Below are positions 1 through 8,749 of a stretch of DNA of 64,000 bases, in pieces. Origin of the DNA: Rhodocista pekingensis (GTDB taxonomy: Bacteria > Pseudomonadota > Alphaproteobacteria > Azospirillales > Azospirillaceae); NCBI RefSeq assembly GCF_042665545.1, contig NZ_JBHTCM010000004.1, positions 310,001-374,000 on the forward strand, read 5' to 3'. Every line of letters starts with the position of its first letter. The stretch's first letter is position 1. The position numbers and the translations under genes were made by a program. Below the pieces are notes generated by a model, which saw nothing but the letters and a program-made list of their open reading frames with translations, made no database searches and was not told the origin of the DNA.

Positions 1-1023
1 CGCCTCCGCCGCCAGCGCCGGGGGAACGACCAGCCAGGCGACGCGCAGGGCGGGGGCGACCATGCGCTCCAGCGTGCCCAGATGCAGCACCCGCCCGGCC
101 TCGTCCAGCCCGGCGAGGGACAGCAGCGGCCGACCCTCGTAGCGGTAGCCGCCGTCGCTGTCGTCCTCCAGCAGCCACGCCCCGGACCGCTGCGTCCAGG
201 CCAGCAGCGCCAGCCGGCGCCGCAGCGGCATGGTGCCGCCCAGCGGGAACTGCCAGGCCGGGGAGACGACGGCCAGCCGCGGCTCCGCCAGCAGCCGGCG
301 ACCGCGCTCGGGGTCCAGGCCGTCGGCATCCACCGGGACCGCGACCGGGCGCAGGCCGCGCCCCTCCATCAGGGCCCGCAGCCGGGGACAGCCCGGCTCC
401 TCCAGCCAGACCGGATCGCCTGGCCGCAGCAGCAGGGCCGCGGCCAGGGACGCGGCCGCGGTGCGGCCGGGCAGGACGAGGATCTGGTCGGCCTCGCAGC
501 GGATGCCGCGCGACGCCTGGAGATGCGCTGCCAGGACGCGGCGCAGCGGCAGCCAGCCGCCGGCACCGTCGCGCTCCTGCATGGCGGCGCCGGAGCTGCG
601 CCAGCGCTTCGCCAGCAGCTTCTGCCAGCCGTCGGCATCGAACAGGTCCCCCGGCGGCAGGCCGGGGCGGAAGGGCTGCACCGCTTCGGCCGCGGCGGCG
701 CGGGATGAGGCCGCCCGTCCGGCCGTGTCGGCCAGCCGCAGGGCGGGGGTCATCATCTCGTCGGGCAGGACGCGGGCGACATAGGTGCCGGACCCGACCC
801 GCGCCTCCAGATAGCCCTCGGCGGCCAGCCGGTCGATGGCGGCCACCACCGTGTTGCGGGAGACGTCCAGGTCCCGGGCCAGGGTCCGTGTCGAAGGCAG
901 GCGCTCGCCGGGCCGCAGGGCGCCCCCGACGATCGCTTCGCGCAGCCGCTCGAACAGGCGGTGCTGGAGGGGGCCTTGGCCGTCGTCGAACAGGGCGAGC
1001 AGGGGACCTTGCGAGACCTTCAT
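1..1023 (-). CDS. MocR/PdxR-type GntR regulator with aminotransferase-like domain (partial, C-terminus off window)
   Basis: The reading frame starts with ATG at 1023 and runs off the left edge, so about 341 residues are visible. Residues 1-80 form a GntR-type winged helix ending in the typical YLEARVGSGTYV segment. The rest resembles a fold-type I aminotransferase, as in MocR/PdxR regulators that usually bind pyridoxal phosphate. The family motif EDDYDSEFRY appears here as EDDSDGGYRY. The usual GTFSKTL lysine motif appears as GTLERMV, so the PLP-binding lysine is Arg320 and the stacking-site tyrosine is Ser289. I infer a transcription factor that may not form the normal PLP Schiff base. Its target is unknown; it is divergent from the response-regulator gene at 1411. 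Confidence 0.85.
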   Translation of the reverse strand, partial: MKVSQGPLLALFDDGQGPLQHRLFERLREAIVGGALRPGERLPSTRTLARDLDVSRNTVVAAIDRLAAEGYLEARVGSGTYVARVLPDEMMTPALRLADTAGRAASSRAAAAEAVQPFRPGLPPGDLFDADGWQKLLAKRWRSSGAAMQERDGAGGWLPLRRVLAAHLQASRGIRCEADQILVLPGRTAAASLAAALLLRPGDPVWLEEPGCPRLRALMEGRGLRPVAVPVDADGLDPERGRRLLAEPRLAVVSPAWQFPLGGTMPLRRRLALLAWTQRSGAWLLEDDSDGGYRYEGRPLLSLAGLDEAGRVLHLGTLERMVAPALRVAWLVVPPALAAEA

Positions 1024-1102
1024 GCGGATGCGGCTCCGGGTCTTGGCGCCGGCGGGCCAGCCCCCGGAACAGGAGCGGGAAACCCGTCGGAGCGGGTCGA
1101 TA

Positions 1103-1138
1103 CCGGCGGGCGGCCTTGCGGGAGGAACCGCCCGCCGG
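1103..1138. other. 11-bp perfect inverted repeat in the divergent intergenic region
   Basis: CCGGCGGGCGG at 1103-1113 is exactly complementary to CCGCCCGCCGG at 1128-1138, with a 14-nt spacer. It lies 80 bp upstream of the MocR-type gene, so it could be an operator or a leader hairpin. There is no T-run on either strand. The rest of the 1024-1410 gap holds nothing else I can identify. Confidence 0.4.
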
Positions 1139-1410
1139 ATCGGGGTGAGGGGCGGCCGGCTGACCGGGGTTGGCCGCCCCCCGTCTCCACCGGACGGGGC
1201 AGTCCGGCGGAAGCTCTGACGCGGCTGCCGCTCCCGGGTGGGGAAGGGATGGCGGCCGCCGCGACAGGGAAAGCTAAGCACCCGGGCTTTGCTGGCGTTT
1301 GTCGGGCGGCCGCGGGATTTGAAACAGTTCGTTTCCCGGGTGGCCCGGCGTTACGCTGTGGTAACAACTCGTCTGTCGGCACCCTTTCGGAGCGGCGGTA
1401 CTATCGGGCC

Positions 1411-2127
1411 ATGACGGACTCCCTGCATCTTCTCATCGTCGATGACGACCGCGAGATCCGCGATCTCCTGACCCGGTATCTGGCCCGGCACGGTTACCGT
1501 GTCACCGCGGCCAAGGACGGGCAGGAGATGCGCCGGTATCTCGCGGACCGGAACATCGACCTGGTCGTGCTGGATCTGATGCTGCCGGGCGAGGACGGGC
1601 TGTCGCTCTGCCGCGCCATCCGCGCCGACGGCGGCCCGCCGGTGGTCATGCTCTCCGCCATGGGAGAGGATGCGGACCGCATCCTGGGGCTGGAGATCGG
1701 TGCTGACGACTACCTGCCCAAGCCCTTCAACCCGCGCGAACTGGTGGCCCGCATCAAGGCGGTGCTGCGCCGGGTGCAGACCCCCGGAGCGACGCCCGCC
1801 AACGGCGCCGGGGCGCTGGCCTTCTGCGGCTACGTGCTGGACCAGGCGCAGCGCCGGCTGACCGACCCGCAGGGGGCGGAGGTGACGCTGACCGCCGGCG
1901 AATACGAGCTGCTGGTGGCGCTGGCGACGCGGCCGCGCCGGGTGCTCTCCCGCGACGACCTGCTGGAGATCACCCGCGGGCGCTCGGCCGGTCCGTTCGA
2001 CCGCTCCATCGACGTGCAGATCAGCCGGCTGCGGCGCAAGATCGAGCGCGATCCCGCCGACCCGGCCATCATCAAGACCGTCCGTTCCGGCGGCTACATC
2101 TTCTCGCCCGAGGTGACCCCGCAATGA
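1411..2127 (+). CDS. OmpR-family two-component response regulator
   Basis: This 238-residue protein has an N-terminal receiver domain and a C-terminal winged-helix output domain. In the receiver the acidic pocket is Asp11-Asp13, the likely phosphoacceptor is Asp55 in VVLDLMLPG, and the conserved lysine sits in DDYLPKPF. The output domain has the OmpR-type recognition region SIDVQISRLRRKIE followed by the wing hairpin VRSGGYIF. The ATG at 1411 is chosen because the receiver begins at once after it. The stop overlaps the start of the histidine kinase gene by 4 nt (ATGA), so the two are translationally coupled and almost certainly cognate partners. The stimulus cannot be told; the layout resembles OmpR/EnvZ-like pairs. 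Confidence 0.93.
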   Translation: MTDSLHLLIVDDDREIRDLLTRYLARHGYRVTAAKDGQEMRRYLADRNIDLVVLDLMLPGEDGLSLCRAIRADGGPPVVMLSAMGEDADRILGLEIGADDYLPKPFNPRELVARIKAVLRRVQTPGATPANGAGALAFCGYVLDQAQRRLTDPQGAEVTLTAGEYELLVALATRPRRVLSRDDLLEITRGRSAGPFDRSIDVQISRLRRKIERDPADPAIIKTVRSGGYIFSPEVTPQ

Positions 2128-3437
2128 GAGCGCTGACGGATCGGATGTCCTATTCGATCTTCGCCGTGCTGGTCGGCGGCATCCTGCTGTCGCAGGCCAT
2201 CGCGCTCGGCCTCTACCGCACGGACAGGGCCGAGGCCGTGGCCGACGCGGAAGGGGGGCAGCTCGCCAACTGCCTGGACGGCATGGTCGGCGCGATCGAG
2301 GAGCAGCCGCCCGAGGTGCGCACGATGATCCTGCGCAACCTCAAGGAACGTCAGGTCACGATCCGCACCAACGCCGGTCACGAGGTGGTGCTGGACGTCT
2401 ACGAGCGCAGCAGCCTGCCGAAGCGGGACATCTCCCCGGCCGTGTCCGTGCCGCCCTTCGGGCTGGTCACGACGCCCCCGCCGGAGCCGAAGACGATCCA
2501 GGTCAGCCGCCAGATGAAGGACGGCACCTGGATGAAGTTCTACGCCCCGGTGACGGCGACGGACGCGCTGCGCGAACCGGGCTTCCTCGCCTCGCTGGCC
2601 GGCAGCGCCGCCGTCGCCATCCTGCTCTCGGCCTGGGTGCTGGGCTTCACGACGCGGCCGTTGCGCCGCTTCGCCGCCGCCGCCGACCGGCTGGGCGTGG
2701 ACATGAACGCCCCGTCGCTGGACGAGGCTGGCCCGCGCGAGGTGCGGCTGGCCGCCAGCGCCTTCAACAAGATGCAGCGCCGGCTGAAGGCGTTCGTGGA
2801 GGACCGCACGCGCATGCTGGCGGCGATCAGCCACGACCTGCGCACGCCGCTGACCCGGATGCGCCTGCGCGCCGAGTTCATCGACGACGACACGGTGCGC
2901 GAAAAGATGCTGGAGGACCTCCAGGAGATGGAGGCCATGATCGGCGCCACGCTGGCCTTCGCCCGCGAGGAGGCGAGCCAGGAGGCGATCGAACCGCTGG
3001 ATCTCGGTTCCCTGGTGGCCAAGCTGGCCGAGTCCGCGCGCGAGGCCGGGCATCCCGTCGGTCTGGTCCCGCCCGCCTGCCCGGTGCGGATCATGGGCCG
3101 GCGCACCGCGCTGAAGCGGGCGCTGGGCAACCTGATGGACAATGCCGTGAAGTACGGCGGTGCCGCCGAGGTTGGCCTGATCTGTACGGGGGAGAGCGTC
3201 GTCGTCACCATCGACGATCACGGTCCGGGCATTCCGGAGGCGGAGATGGAGAACGTCTTCCGGCCGTTCTACCGGCTGGAGGCGTCGCGCTCCCGCGATA
3301 CCGGCGGGACCGGGCTGGGCCTGTCCGTCGCCAACGACGTGGTCCGCGCCCATGGCGGGGAGATCCGGCTGTCCAACCGGCCGGAAGGGGGGCTGCGGGT
3401 CGCCGTCGTGCTGCCGCTGGAGACGGCGGGGCGCTGA
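2124..3437 (+). CDS. EnvZ-like sensor histidine kinase
   Basis: A 437-residue membrane histidine kinase. A first transmembrane helix lies at about residues 10-30, a periplasmic sensor region follows, and a second helix is at about 150-175. Next come a HAMP linker, the H-box ISHDLRTPLTRMRLRAE with phosphorylated His237, and a HATPase domain with N-box GNLMDNAVKYG and G boxes DHGPGIPEAE and GGTGLGLSV. It should autophosphorylate and donate the phosphate to the upstream response regulator, with which it shares an ATGA overlap. The periplasmic part is proline-rich near residues 100-120 and I do not recognise a named sensor fold. Confidence 0.93.
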   Translation: MRALTDRMSYSIFAVLVGGILLSQAIALGLYRTDRAEAVADAEGGQLANCLDGMVGAIEEQPPEVRTMILRNLKERQVTIRTNAGHEVVLDVYERSSLPKRDISPAVSVPPFGLVTTPPPEPKTIQVSRQMKDGTWMKFYAPVTATDALREPGFLASLAGSAAVAILLSAWVLGFTTRPLRRFAAAADRLGVDMNAPSLDEAGPREVRLAASAFNKMQRRLKAFVEDRTRMLAAISHDLRTPLTRMRLRAEFIDDDTVREKMLEDLQEMEAMIGATLAFAREEASQEAIEPLDLGSLVAKLAESAREAGHPVGLVPPACPVRIMGRRTALKRALGNLMDNAVKYGGAAEVGLICTGESVVVTIDDHGPGIPEAEMENVFRPFYRLEASRSRDTGGTGLGLSVANDVVRAHGGEIRLSNRPEGGLRVAVVLPLETAGR

Positions 3438-3556
3438 GATCGGCCGGCCGTGACGGGCCGGATTCCCCCCCGTTTCCGCCTGTTGGCGGGTAGTGTGGCG
3501 ACGCACCATCTGATAGGGTGCGCGCTTCTGTCCGCGAGGCCCAGGAACCGATCCCG

Positions 3557-4753
3557 ATGCCGATCCTGAACCGCATTGCCGAGTTCCATGACGAGATGAC
3601 CGCGTGGCGTCGGGACTTCCACGCCCATCCGGAGATCGCCTTCGAGGAGCACCGGACTTCCGCCGCCGTCGCGGCCCGGCTGGAGGAATGGGGCATCGAG
3701 GTCCACCGGGGCATCGCGGGCACCGGCGTCGTCGGGGTCCTGCACGGGGCCGGCGGACCCACCGGCCGCTCCATCGGGCTGCGCGCCGACATGGACGCGC
3801 TGCCGATGGAGGAGGACAACGACTTCGCCCACCGCTCCACCGTGCCGGGGAAGATGCATGGCTGCGGCCATGACGGCCACACCACCATGCTGCTGGGGGC
3901 CGCAAAGTACCTGGCCGAGACGCGGCGGTTCGACGGCACCGTGCATTTCATCTTCCAGCCGGCGGAGGAAGGGGCCGGCGGCGGCAAGCGCATGGTGGAA
4001 GAGGGGCTGTTCCAGCGCTTTCCCTGCGACATGGTCTTCGGCCTGCACAACTGGCCGGAGCTGGAGCCGGGCCGGATGGCCGTGCGCAGCGGCCCGGTGA
4101 TGGCCGGCGCCGACAAGTTCGAGATCACGGTGACGGGCCATGGCGGCCACGCCGCCCTGCCGCACCACACCGTGGACCCCGTCGTGGTCGCGGCGCAGAT
4201 GGTGCTGGCGATCCAGACCCTGGTCAGCCGCAATGTCAGCCCCACGGAGGCGGGCGTCGTCTCCGTCACCCAGATCCAGGCGGGCAGCGCCTTCAACGTC
4301 ATCCCGGGCGAGGTGGTGCTGCGCGGCACCGTCCGCGCCCTGACCAACGAGGTCCGCACCCTGCTGGAGTCCGGCCTGCGCCGGATCGTGGATACGCTGC
4401 CGGCCGCCTTCGGCGCCGAGGCGTCGCTGAACTACATCGCGGGCTACCCGCCCACCATCAACGCCGACGGCCCCAGCGAGCTGTCCGCCGCCGTGGCGGC
4501 GGCGCTGCTGGGGAGCGAGCGGGTGCTGCGCGATGTCGGTCCCAGCATGGGGGCGGAGGACTTCGCCTTCATGCTGAATGAACGGCCGGGCAGCTATGCC
4601 TGGATCGGCCAGGGTGGCTCGGCGCTCGGCTGCATGCTTCACAATGCGCGCTATGACTTCAACGACGAGATCCTGCCCATCGGTGCCAGCTACTGGGCGC
4701 TCCTGGTGGAGACGGCCCTGCCGCGGGAAGACGCGCGTGCCGCTGCGGAATGA
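3557..4753 (+). CDS. M20-family amidohydrolase (hippurate hydrolase / N-acyl amino acid amidase type)
   Basis: A 398-residue M20D metallopeptidase homologue, the usual length for HipO-like amidohydrolases. Visible features are the substrate/metal motif GCGHDGHTTMLL, the PAEEGAGGG catalytic glutamates, the dimerisation-domain GHGGHAALPHHTVDP, and the C-terminal metal ligand region MGAEDFAFML. Such enzymes remove acyl groups from N-acylated amino acids in the cytoplasm; the exact substrate is not readable. The start at 3557 (MPILNRIAEFHDEM) matches family N-termini better than the upstream in-frame codon at 3518. Its 3' end overlaps the next gene by 17 nt. Confidence 0.9.
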   Translation: MPILNRIAEFHDEMTAWRRDFHAHPEIAFEEHRTSAAVAARLEEWGIEVHRGIAGTGVVGVLHGAGGPTGRSIGLRADMDALPMEEDNDFAHRSTVPGKMHGCGHDGHTTMLLGAAKYLAETRRFDGTVHFIFQPAEEGAGGGKRMVEEGLFQRFPCDMVFGLHNWPELEPGRMAVRSGPVMAGADKFEITVTGHGGHAALPHHTVDPVVVAAQMVLAIQTLVSRNVSPTEAGVVSVTQIQAGSAFNVIPGEVVLRGTVRALTNEVRTLLESGLRRIVDTLPAAFGAEASLNYIAGYPPTINADGPSELSAAVAAALLGSERVLRDVGPSMGAEDFAFMLNERPGSYAWIGQGGSALGCMLHNARYDFNDEILPIGASYWALLVETALPREDARAAAE

Positions 4754-5261
4754 GGGCCGGCGGGCGCCGCTGCCGGCGCTCTGCCTGTTGCTGGCCGGAA
4801 GCCTGACCGGGTGCGCCTCGGCCACCAACTGGCTGGCCGGCGAGCCTCCCCCGGCGGTGATGGCGGAGATGCGGGACATCGCCTCTCCCGGCCTTGTCGG
4901 CCGCGGCTCCTGGGCGGGAGCCGTCAGCAATGCGCAGAGCGCCAGCTTCCTGGTCGCGCGGACGGAGGCCGAGTGGCGGGCGCTCTGGGATCTGGTCGGC
5001 CAGCCGCCTCCGGCGAAGCTGCCGGACCGGCTGATGGCGCTGGCGGTCTTCCTCGGCACGCGGACGACCGCGGGCTACGGGGTGGAGATCGTCGATGTCC
5101 GGCTGGAACGGCGACCGGGCCAGCGCGACCGACTGCTGGTGCGCTACCGGGAGACGGAGCCGCCGCCCGGCGGCGCCCGGGCGCAGATGCTGACCTCTCC
5201 CTATACCATCGTCATGGTCGATCGCAGCGAGGCCGCGGCCCGCTATTCCCGCGTGCCGTGA
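4737..5261 (+). CDS. PrcB-like small lipoprotein
   Basis: A 174-residue protein beginning with GTG at 4737, inside the end of the amidohydrolase gene. It opens with a short basic segment, a hydrophobic stretch and lipobox LTGC, so it should be a lipoprotein. The remainder resembles the PrcB C-terminal domain known from protease-stabilising proteins: an EAEWRALWDLV segment, then LFLG-like TRTTAGYGVEI and a terminal TSPYTIVMV strand. The overlap with the amidohydrolase suggests co-translation, though a functional link is unproven. The domain assignment comes from motif spacing, so it is moderately sure; the lipoprotein call is firmer. Confidence 0.7.
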   Translation: MPLRNEGRRAPLPALCLLLAGSLTGCASATNWLAGEPPPAVMAEMRDIASPGLVGRGSWAGAVSNAQSASFLVARTEAEWRALWDLVGQPPPAKLPDRLMALAVFLGTRTTAGYGVEIVDVRLERRPGQRDRLLVRYRETEPPPGGARAQMLTSPYTIVMVDRSEAAARYSRVP

Positions 5262-5286
5262 GCGGCGGCGGCCCGCGCCGCCGCTC
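5260..5286. terminator. Bidirectional hairpin between convergent genes
   Basis: GAGCGGCGGCG at 5260-5270 pairs perfectly with CGCCGCCGCTC at 5276-5286 around a 5-nt loop. It starts at the stop codon of the PrcB-like gene and lies before the stop of the convergent DUF885 gene. It has no T-run, so intrinsic termination is only likely. Confidence 0.5.
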
Positions 5287-5295
5287 CGGTCGGTC

Positions 5296-7116
5296 TCACG
5301 CCTTCGTCGCGGCGATCCAGTCGTCCACGATCTCCTCCAGGATCGCCAGCGGCACCGCCCCGTTCCGCAGCACCGTGTCGTGGAAGGCGCGGATGTCGAA
5401 GCGCCCGCCCAGCGCGGTCCGGGCCTTCTCCCGCAGGTCCAGGATCTTCAGCATCCCGATCATGTAGGCGCAGGCCTGGCCGGGAATGGCGATGTAGCGG
5501 TCCACCTCGCGCGCCGCCGTTTCGCGCGCGAAGGAGGAGTTGGTGACGAAGTAGTCGGTCGCCTGCTCCCGCGTCCAGCGCCGGGCATGGATGCCGGTGT
5601 CCACGACCAGCCGGATCGCGCGCCACAGCTCGAACGAGAGGCGGCCGAAATCGGCATAGGGGTCCTTGTAGAATCCCAGCTCCTTCGGCAGCCGCTCGCT
5701 GTAGAGGCCCCAGCCCTCGACATAGGCGGTGGGCGAGGCGAAGCGGCGGAAGGCCGGTACGTCGGTCAGCTCCTGCGCGATGGAGATCTGGAGGTGGTGA
5801 CCCGGGATCGCCTCGTGGAAGGCCAGCACTTCGAGCTGGTAGAGCGGCATCTCCTTCATGTTGGAGAAGTTGACGTAGTAGATGCCGGGGCGCGAGCCGT
5901 CCGGCGTTCCCGGACCGTACTGGGCGATGGCGCGGCTGCCCTCCAGGTACGGGTCGAACCGCTGCACGGTCACGCGGGCCTTCGGCTTGATCCCGAACTG
6001 TCCGTCCAGTGCCGCCTCCACCGCGGTCAGCACCCGCCGCGCCTCCGCGAGATAGGCTTCGTGCCCCTCCGGCGTGCCGGGCAGGTAGAAGCGCGGATCG
6101 TCGCGCAGGAACCGGAAGAAGTCCTGGAGGCTGCCGGTGAAGCCGGTCCGCGCCATGATGGCGTGCATGTCGCGGTGGATGCGCGCCACCTCGCGCAGGC
6201 CGGTCTCGTGCACCTCGTCCGGCGACAGGTCGAGCGTGGTGTGCCGCTTCAGGCAGGCGCGGTAATAGGCGTCACCCTCCGGCAGCTTCCAGACGCCGTC
6301 ATTCTCGTCCGCCCGGCCGTGCAGGGCCTCCACATAGTCGGCCAGCCGGCGGTAGGCCGGGCCGAAGGACTCCGCCAGCGCCGTCCTGGCCGATGCCACG
6401 AGGGTGTCCTTCTCCGCCGGGGGCAGGTCCAGCGCGGCGATGTCCTTGCGGATGTCGGCCAGCAGGGACGAGTCCGTGCCGCTGCCGTCGAAGGGCTCGC
6501 CCTCCAGCGTTCCCAGGATGGCGCCCAGCGACTTCAGGACGGAGAATTTCGGCGGGATGGCGCCCAGGGCTGCCCGCGTCTCCGCCATGGCGATGGTCTG
6601 GTCCACGGCCGCAGGCAGGGCGCGCACCCGCGCCAGCCAGGCGTCCACGTCGGCCCGGTTCCGGATCGGCTGGATGTCCGTCAGCATGGCCGGGAAGGAC
6701 AGGTGGCGGCCGTAGAAATGCTCCAGCGGATAGTCGTGCAGCCGCCAGCGGTGGTCCTCCAGCGCCTGCCGGGCGGCATAGTCGTAGAGCCGGACGTTCA
6801 GCCGGTCGGCCGGGGACAGGTCCGCCGACCCGGCCAGGGTCCGGAGCTGCTCCAGCCGGGTCCGGACCAGGGTCGCGGACTCGTCGGCCACGGCGTCGGA
6901 GACATCGTCCCAGCGGTCGTTGCCCGCGCCGGGCCAGCGCAGATAGGTCTGCCCTTCCGGGCTGCGGGCCATCTGCTCGGCCCAGGTCTCCTCGAAGAAG
7001 GCGGCGAGTCGAGGATCGTCCGCCGCGCGCGCTCGCCCGGGCAGGCCGGTGACGGCGGTCAGTGCGACGGCGGCGGTGCCGCGCAGGACGTCGCGGCGGG
7101 TAAGGTCGAGAGGCAT
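5296..7116 (-). CDS. DUF885-family protein with Tat-type signal (putative secreted metallopeptidase)
   Basis: A 606-residue protein starting at ATG 7116. The N-terminus MPLDLTRRDVLRGTA is a twin-arginine signal, followed by a hydrophobic core and a GRARA cleavage region, so export by the Tat pathway is expected; tatABC lie at 27.3-29.0 kb. The body is DUF885, with the family hallmark FHEAIPGHHLQIS, which contains an HExxxxHH-like metal-binding signature. Some relatives are predicted carboxypeptidase-like enzymes, but the substrate is unknown. A much longer upstream in-frame extension exists to 7638 but lacks family resemblance and overlaps the intergenic region, so I reject it. Confidence 0.88.
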   Translation of the reverse strand: MPLDLTRRDVLRGTAAVALTAVTGLPGRARAADDPRLAAFFEETWAEQMARSPEGQTYLRWPGAGNDRWDDVSDAVADESATLVRTRLEQLRTLAGSADLSPADRLNVRLYDYAARQALEDHRWRLHDYPLEHFYGRHLSFPAMLTDIQPIRNRADVDAWLARVRALPAAVDQTIAMAETRAALGAIPPKFSVLKSLGAILGTLEGEPFDGSGTDSSLLADIRKDIAALDLPPAEKDTLVASARTALAESFGPAYRRLADYVEALHGRADENDGVWKLPEGDAYYRACLKRHTTLDLSPDEVHETGLREVARIHRDMHAIMARTGFTGSLQDFFRFLRDDPRFYLPGTPEGHEAYLAEARRVLTAVEAALDGQFGIKPKARVTVQRFDPYLEGSRAIAQYGPGTPDGSRPGIYYVNFSNMKEMPLYQLEVLAFHEAIPGHHLQISIAQELTDVPAFRRFASPTAYVEGWGLYSERLPKELGFYKDPYADFGRLSFELWRAIRLVVDTGIHARRWTREQATDYFVTNSSFARETAAREVDRYIAIPGQACAYMIGMLKILDLREKARTALGGRFDIRAFHDTVLRNGAVPLAILEEIVDDWIAATKA

Positions 7117-7362
7117 GCCCGTTGGTCCCTGGTCCGGTCGCCGGTCACGCTGCCGGCCTGCCGCCGAGGCTAGACGGCGGGACCGCCGGTGGGCAAGGGC
7201 GGGGACGCCACAGGCAACGCCACAGGGAACGACAAAGGGGACTTCCACGGGGCGCCGGCCATGGGATGCCGGCAGCGCGGCCGGCCCGGGATCGGAACCA
7301 TCCGGGGGGACAGGCGTTCGCGGGGGGAGCCCGGACAAGGGTCCCCCCGGAAGGAGAGCACG

Positions 7363-7677
7363 ATGAGCGAGATGCCGTCCCTGATCGAACCGTTGTTCGG
7401 CGGTGAACCGAACCTGTCGTTCGGCGAGCGGGCCCTGTACGTCGTCGGCGGCCTGGGGCTTGCCGCGGCGGCCGCGAAGCCCCGGCCGAACCCGCTGCTG
7501 AACGTGCTGGCGCTTGCCGGCGGCGCCTACCTGACCCTGGGCGGCTATTACGGCCGCTGCCCGGTGCGCAGCGCCCTGTCCGGCGACCCGGGCGGCCGTC
7601 CGTCCCTGGGGCACCAGCGCGGCGGGATGCCGTCTCACCGGGAGTACGGCCGCACGCCGGCGACGGCGGAGGACTGA
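7363..7677 (+). CDS. Small YgaP/DUF2892-like membrane protein
   Basis: A 104-residue protein starting at ATG 7363 behind a good AAGGAGAG ribosome-binding site. A segment after SFGERALYVVGGLGLAAAAA and a second one around LLNVLALAGGAYLTLGG form two hydrophobic helices, followed by GRCPV and a hydrophilic tail. This pattern resembles the YgaP-like transmembrane domain (DUF2892), in which the helices are followed by a short cysteine-containing loop. Its role is unknown. It is monocistronic and is followed by a strong terminator. Confidence 0.7.
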   Translation: MSEMPSLIEPLFGGEPNLSFGERALYVVGGLGLAAAAAKPRPNPLLNVLALAGGAYLTLGGYYGRCPVRSALSGDPGGRPSLGHQRGGMPSHREYGRTPATAED

Positions 7678-7686
7678 CGGGCGGGG

Positions 7687-7727
7687 CCCGACGGCCGGGA
7701 ATTGTCCCGACCGTCGGGTGCCCTTTT
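7687..7727 (+). terminator. Rho-independent terminator
   Basis: CCCGACGG at 7687-7694 pairs with CCGTCGGG at 7711-7718, extended inward by CGGGA/TCCCG around an ATTG loop with a single mismatch. The hairpin is followed by GCCCTTTT. It ends the gene at 7363 and sits before the stop of the convergent DUF2076 gene. Confidence 0.85.
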
Positions 7728-7746
7728 CATGCGGGAGAGCGGCCGA

Positions 7747-8388
7747 TCAGATCTCGTCGAACCCGCTGTCGTCGAAGCCGCCGTCATCCCAGCCCGCCTC
7801 GTCGGCGGCCGGTTCCTCGGGCGGGGTGTCCTCCGCCGGCGGGATGACCTCGTTCACGGCCTCCTGCGCCATGGCCTCGCCGCCGGAGAAGGCGCTCGCC
7901 AGCGCGTTGCCCAGCAGCATGCCGCCGGCGACACCCATGGCCGTCTGCAAGGCCCCCGCCATGAAGCCGCCGCCCGGGCGGCCCATCGCGGTGGCGCCCA
8001 TGGCATTGGGGTTGGCATAGGCGGCGACGCGCGGATCGCCGTAGGTGGGAGCGGCGGGCGCCCCCCAGGGCGAGGCGGCCTGACGCTGCGGCACGGGCGC
8101 CGGCGGCGGCTTCGGCCCGCCGCCGAACAGGCCGCCGAAGATGCCGCCCGTGCTGGCCGGGCGCTCGCGGAGCTGGCGCTCCAGTTCCTCCGTGCGGGTC
8201 TGCGCGGTCGCCAGCGCCTGCTCCAGCATCACGATGGCCTGGGCCATCAGGTAGGGGGATGCCGGCTGGCGCGCGACCTGGTCGCGGATGTGGGCCTCGG
8301 CCTCGGCATCGCGGGGACCGGACTGCGCCTCGGCCTGGCGCAGCTTGGTGAAAAGCTCGTCGATGATCTGGCGTTCGGTATGGTCCAT
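7747..8388 (-). CDS. DUF2076 domain-containing protein
   Basis: A 213-residue protein. The N-terminal 85 residues are predicted helical and carry the DUF2076 pattern: MDHTERQIIDELFTKLRQAE, then IRDQVARQPASPYLMAQAI and a coiled stretch ending near RQLRERP. A glycine/proline-rich centre containing GGIFGGLFGGG follows, then a hydrophobic glycine-rich segment and a very acidic tail (DDGGFDDSGFDEI). The family is widespread in proteobacteria and likely periplasmic or membrane-linked, but no function is established. The 8389-8739 gap upstream should hold its promoter; I can identify only a short tandem duplication there. Confidence 0.8.
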   Translation of the reverse strand: MDHTERQIIDELFTKLRQAEAQSGPRDAEAEAHIRDQVARQPASPYLMAQAIVMLEQALATAQTRTEELERQLRERPASTGGIFGGLFGGGPKPPPAPVPQRQAASPWGAPAAPTYGDPRVAAYANPNAMGATAMGRPGGGFMAGALQTAMGVAGGMLLGNALASAFSGGEAMAQEAVNEVIPPAEDTPPEEPAADEAGWDDGGFDDSGFDEI

Positions 8389-8720
8389 GGGGATCTCCGG
8401 AAAGGGTCCGCGGGACGCCGGTCCGGTCCAGCCGGCAAGGGCCGCGGCCGGAAGGGCGGGCGGACGATCAGGTCAGGTCAGGGAAGGGGCGCCAGGGCGC
8501 CGGTGCGACGGGTGCCGGGCGGAAACGGCATCGCTGTCCCTCCAGGTGCAATCGCGCCCGTCGGCGCAAGGCAGGTGAAGGAATCCGACATCGCGACCAC
8601 GTCTATGTCGCCAGAGGGGCCCGGACCCTGACAGAGGGCCTAGATGGGAAGGCCCCCCGATGCCGTCAAGAAGCCGGCGTGAAGAAGCCCCCCCGATCGG
8701 TAGGGTGTTCCCGGGCACGT

Positions 8721-8749
8721 CTCTTCAGGGCGCGTCTGTTCAGGGCGCG
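8721..8749. repeat. Short tandem duplication at the 3' end of the MotB-type gene
   Basis: TCTTCAGGGCGCG and TCTGTTCAGGGCGCG lie next to each other at about 8722-8749, and the second copy contains the stop codon of the MotB-type gene (TCA at 8740-8742). It looks like a small slippage duplication and does not disturb the coding region. Confidence 0.5.

Noticed and set aside
5296..7638. A longer DUF885 protein starting at 7638
   Set aside because: The extra 174 residues run antisense to the small membrane protein gene at 7363 and its promoter, whereas ATG 7116 gives a textbook twin-arginine signal.
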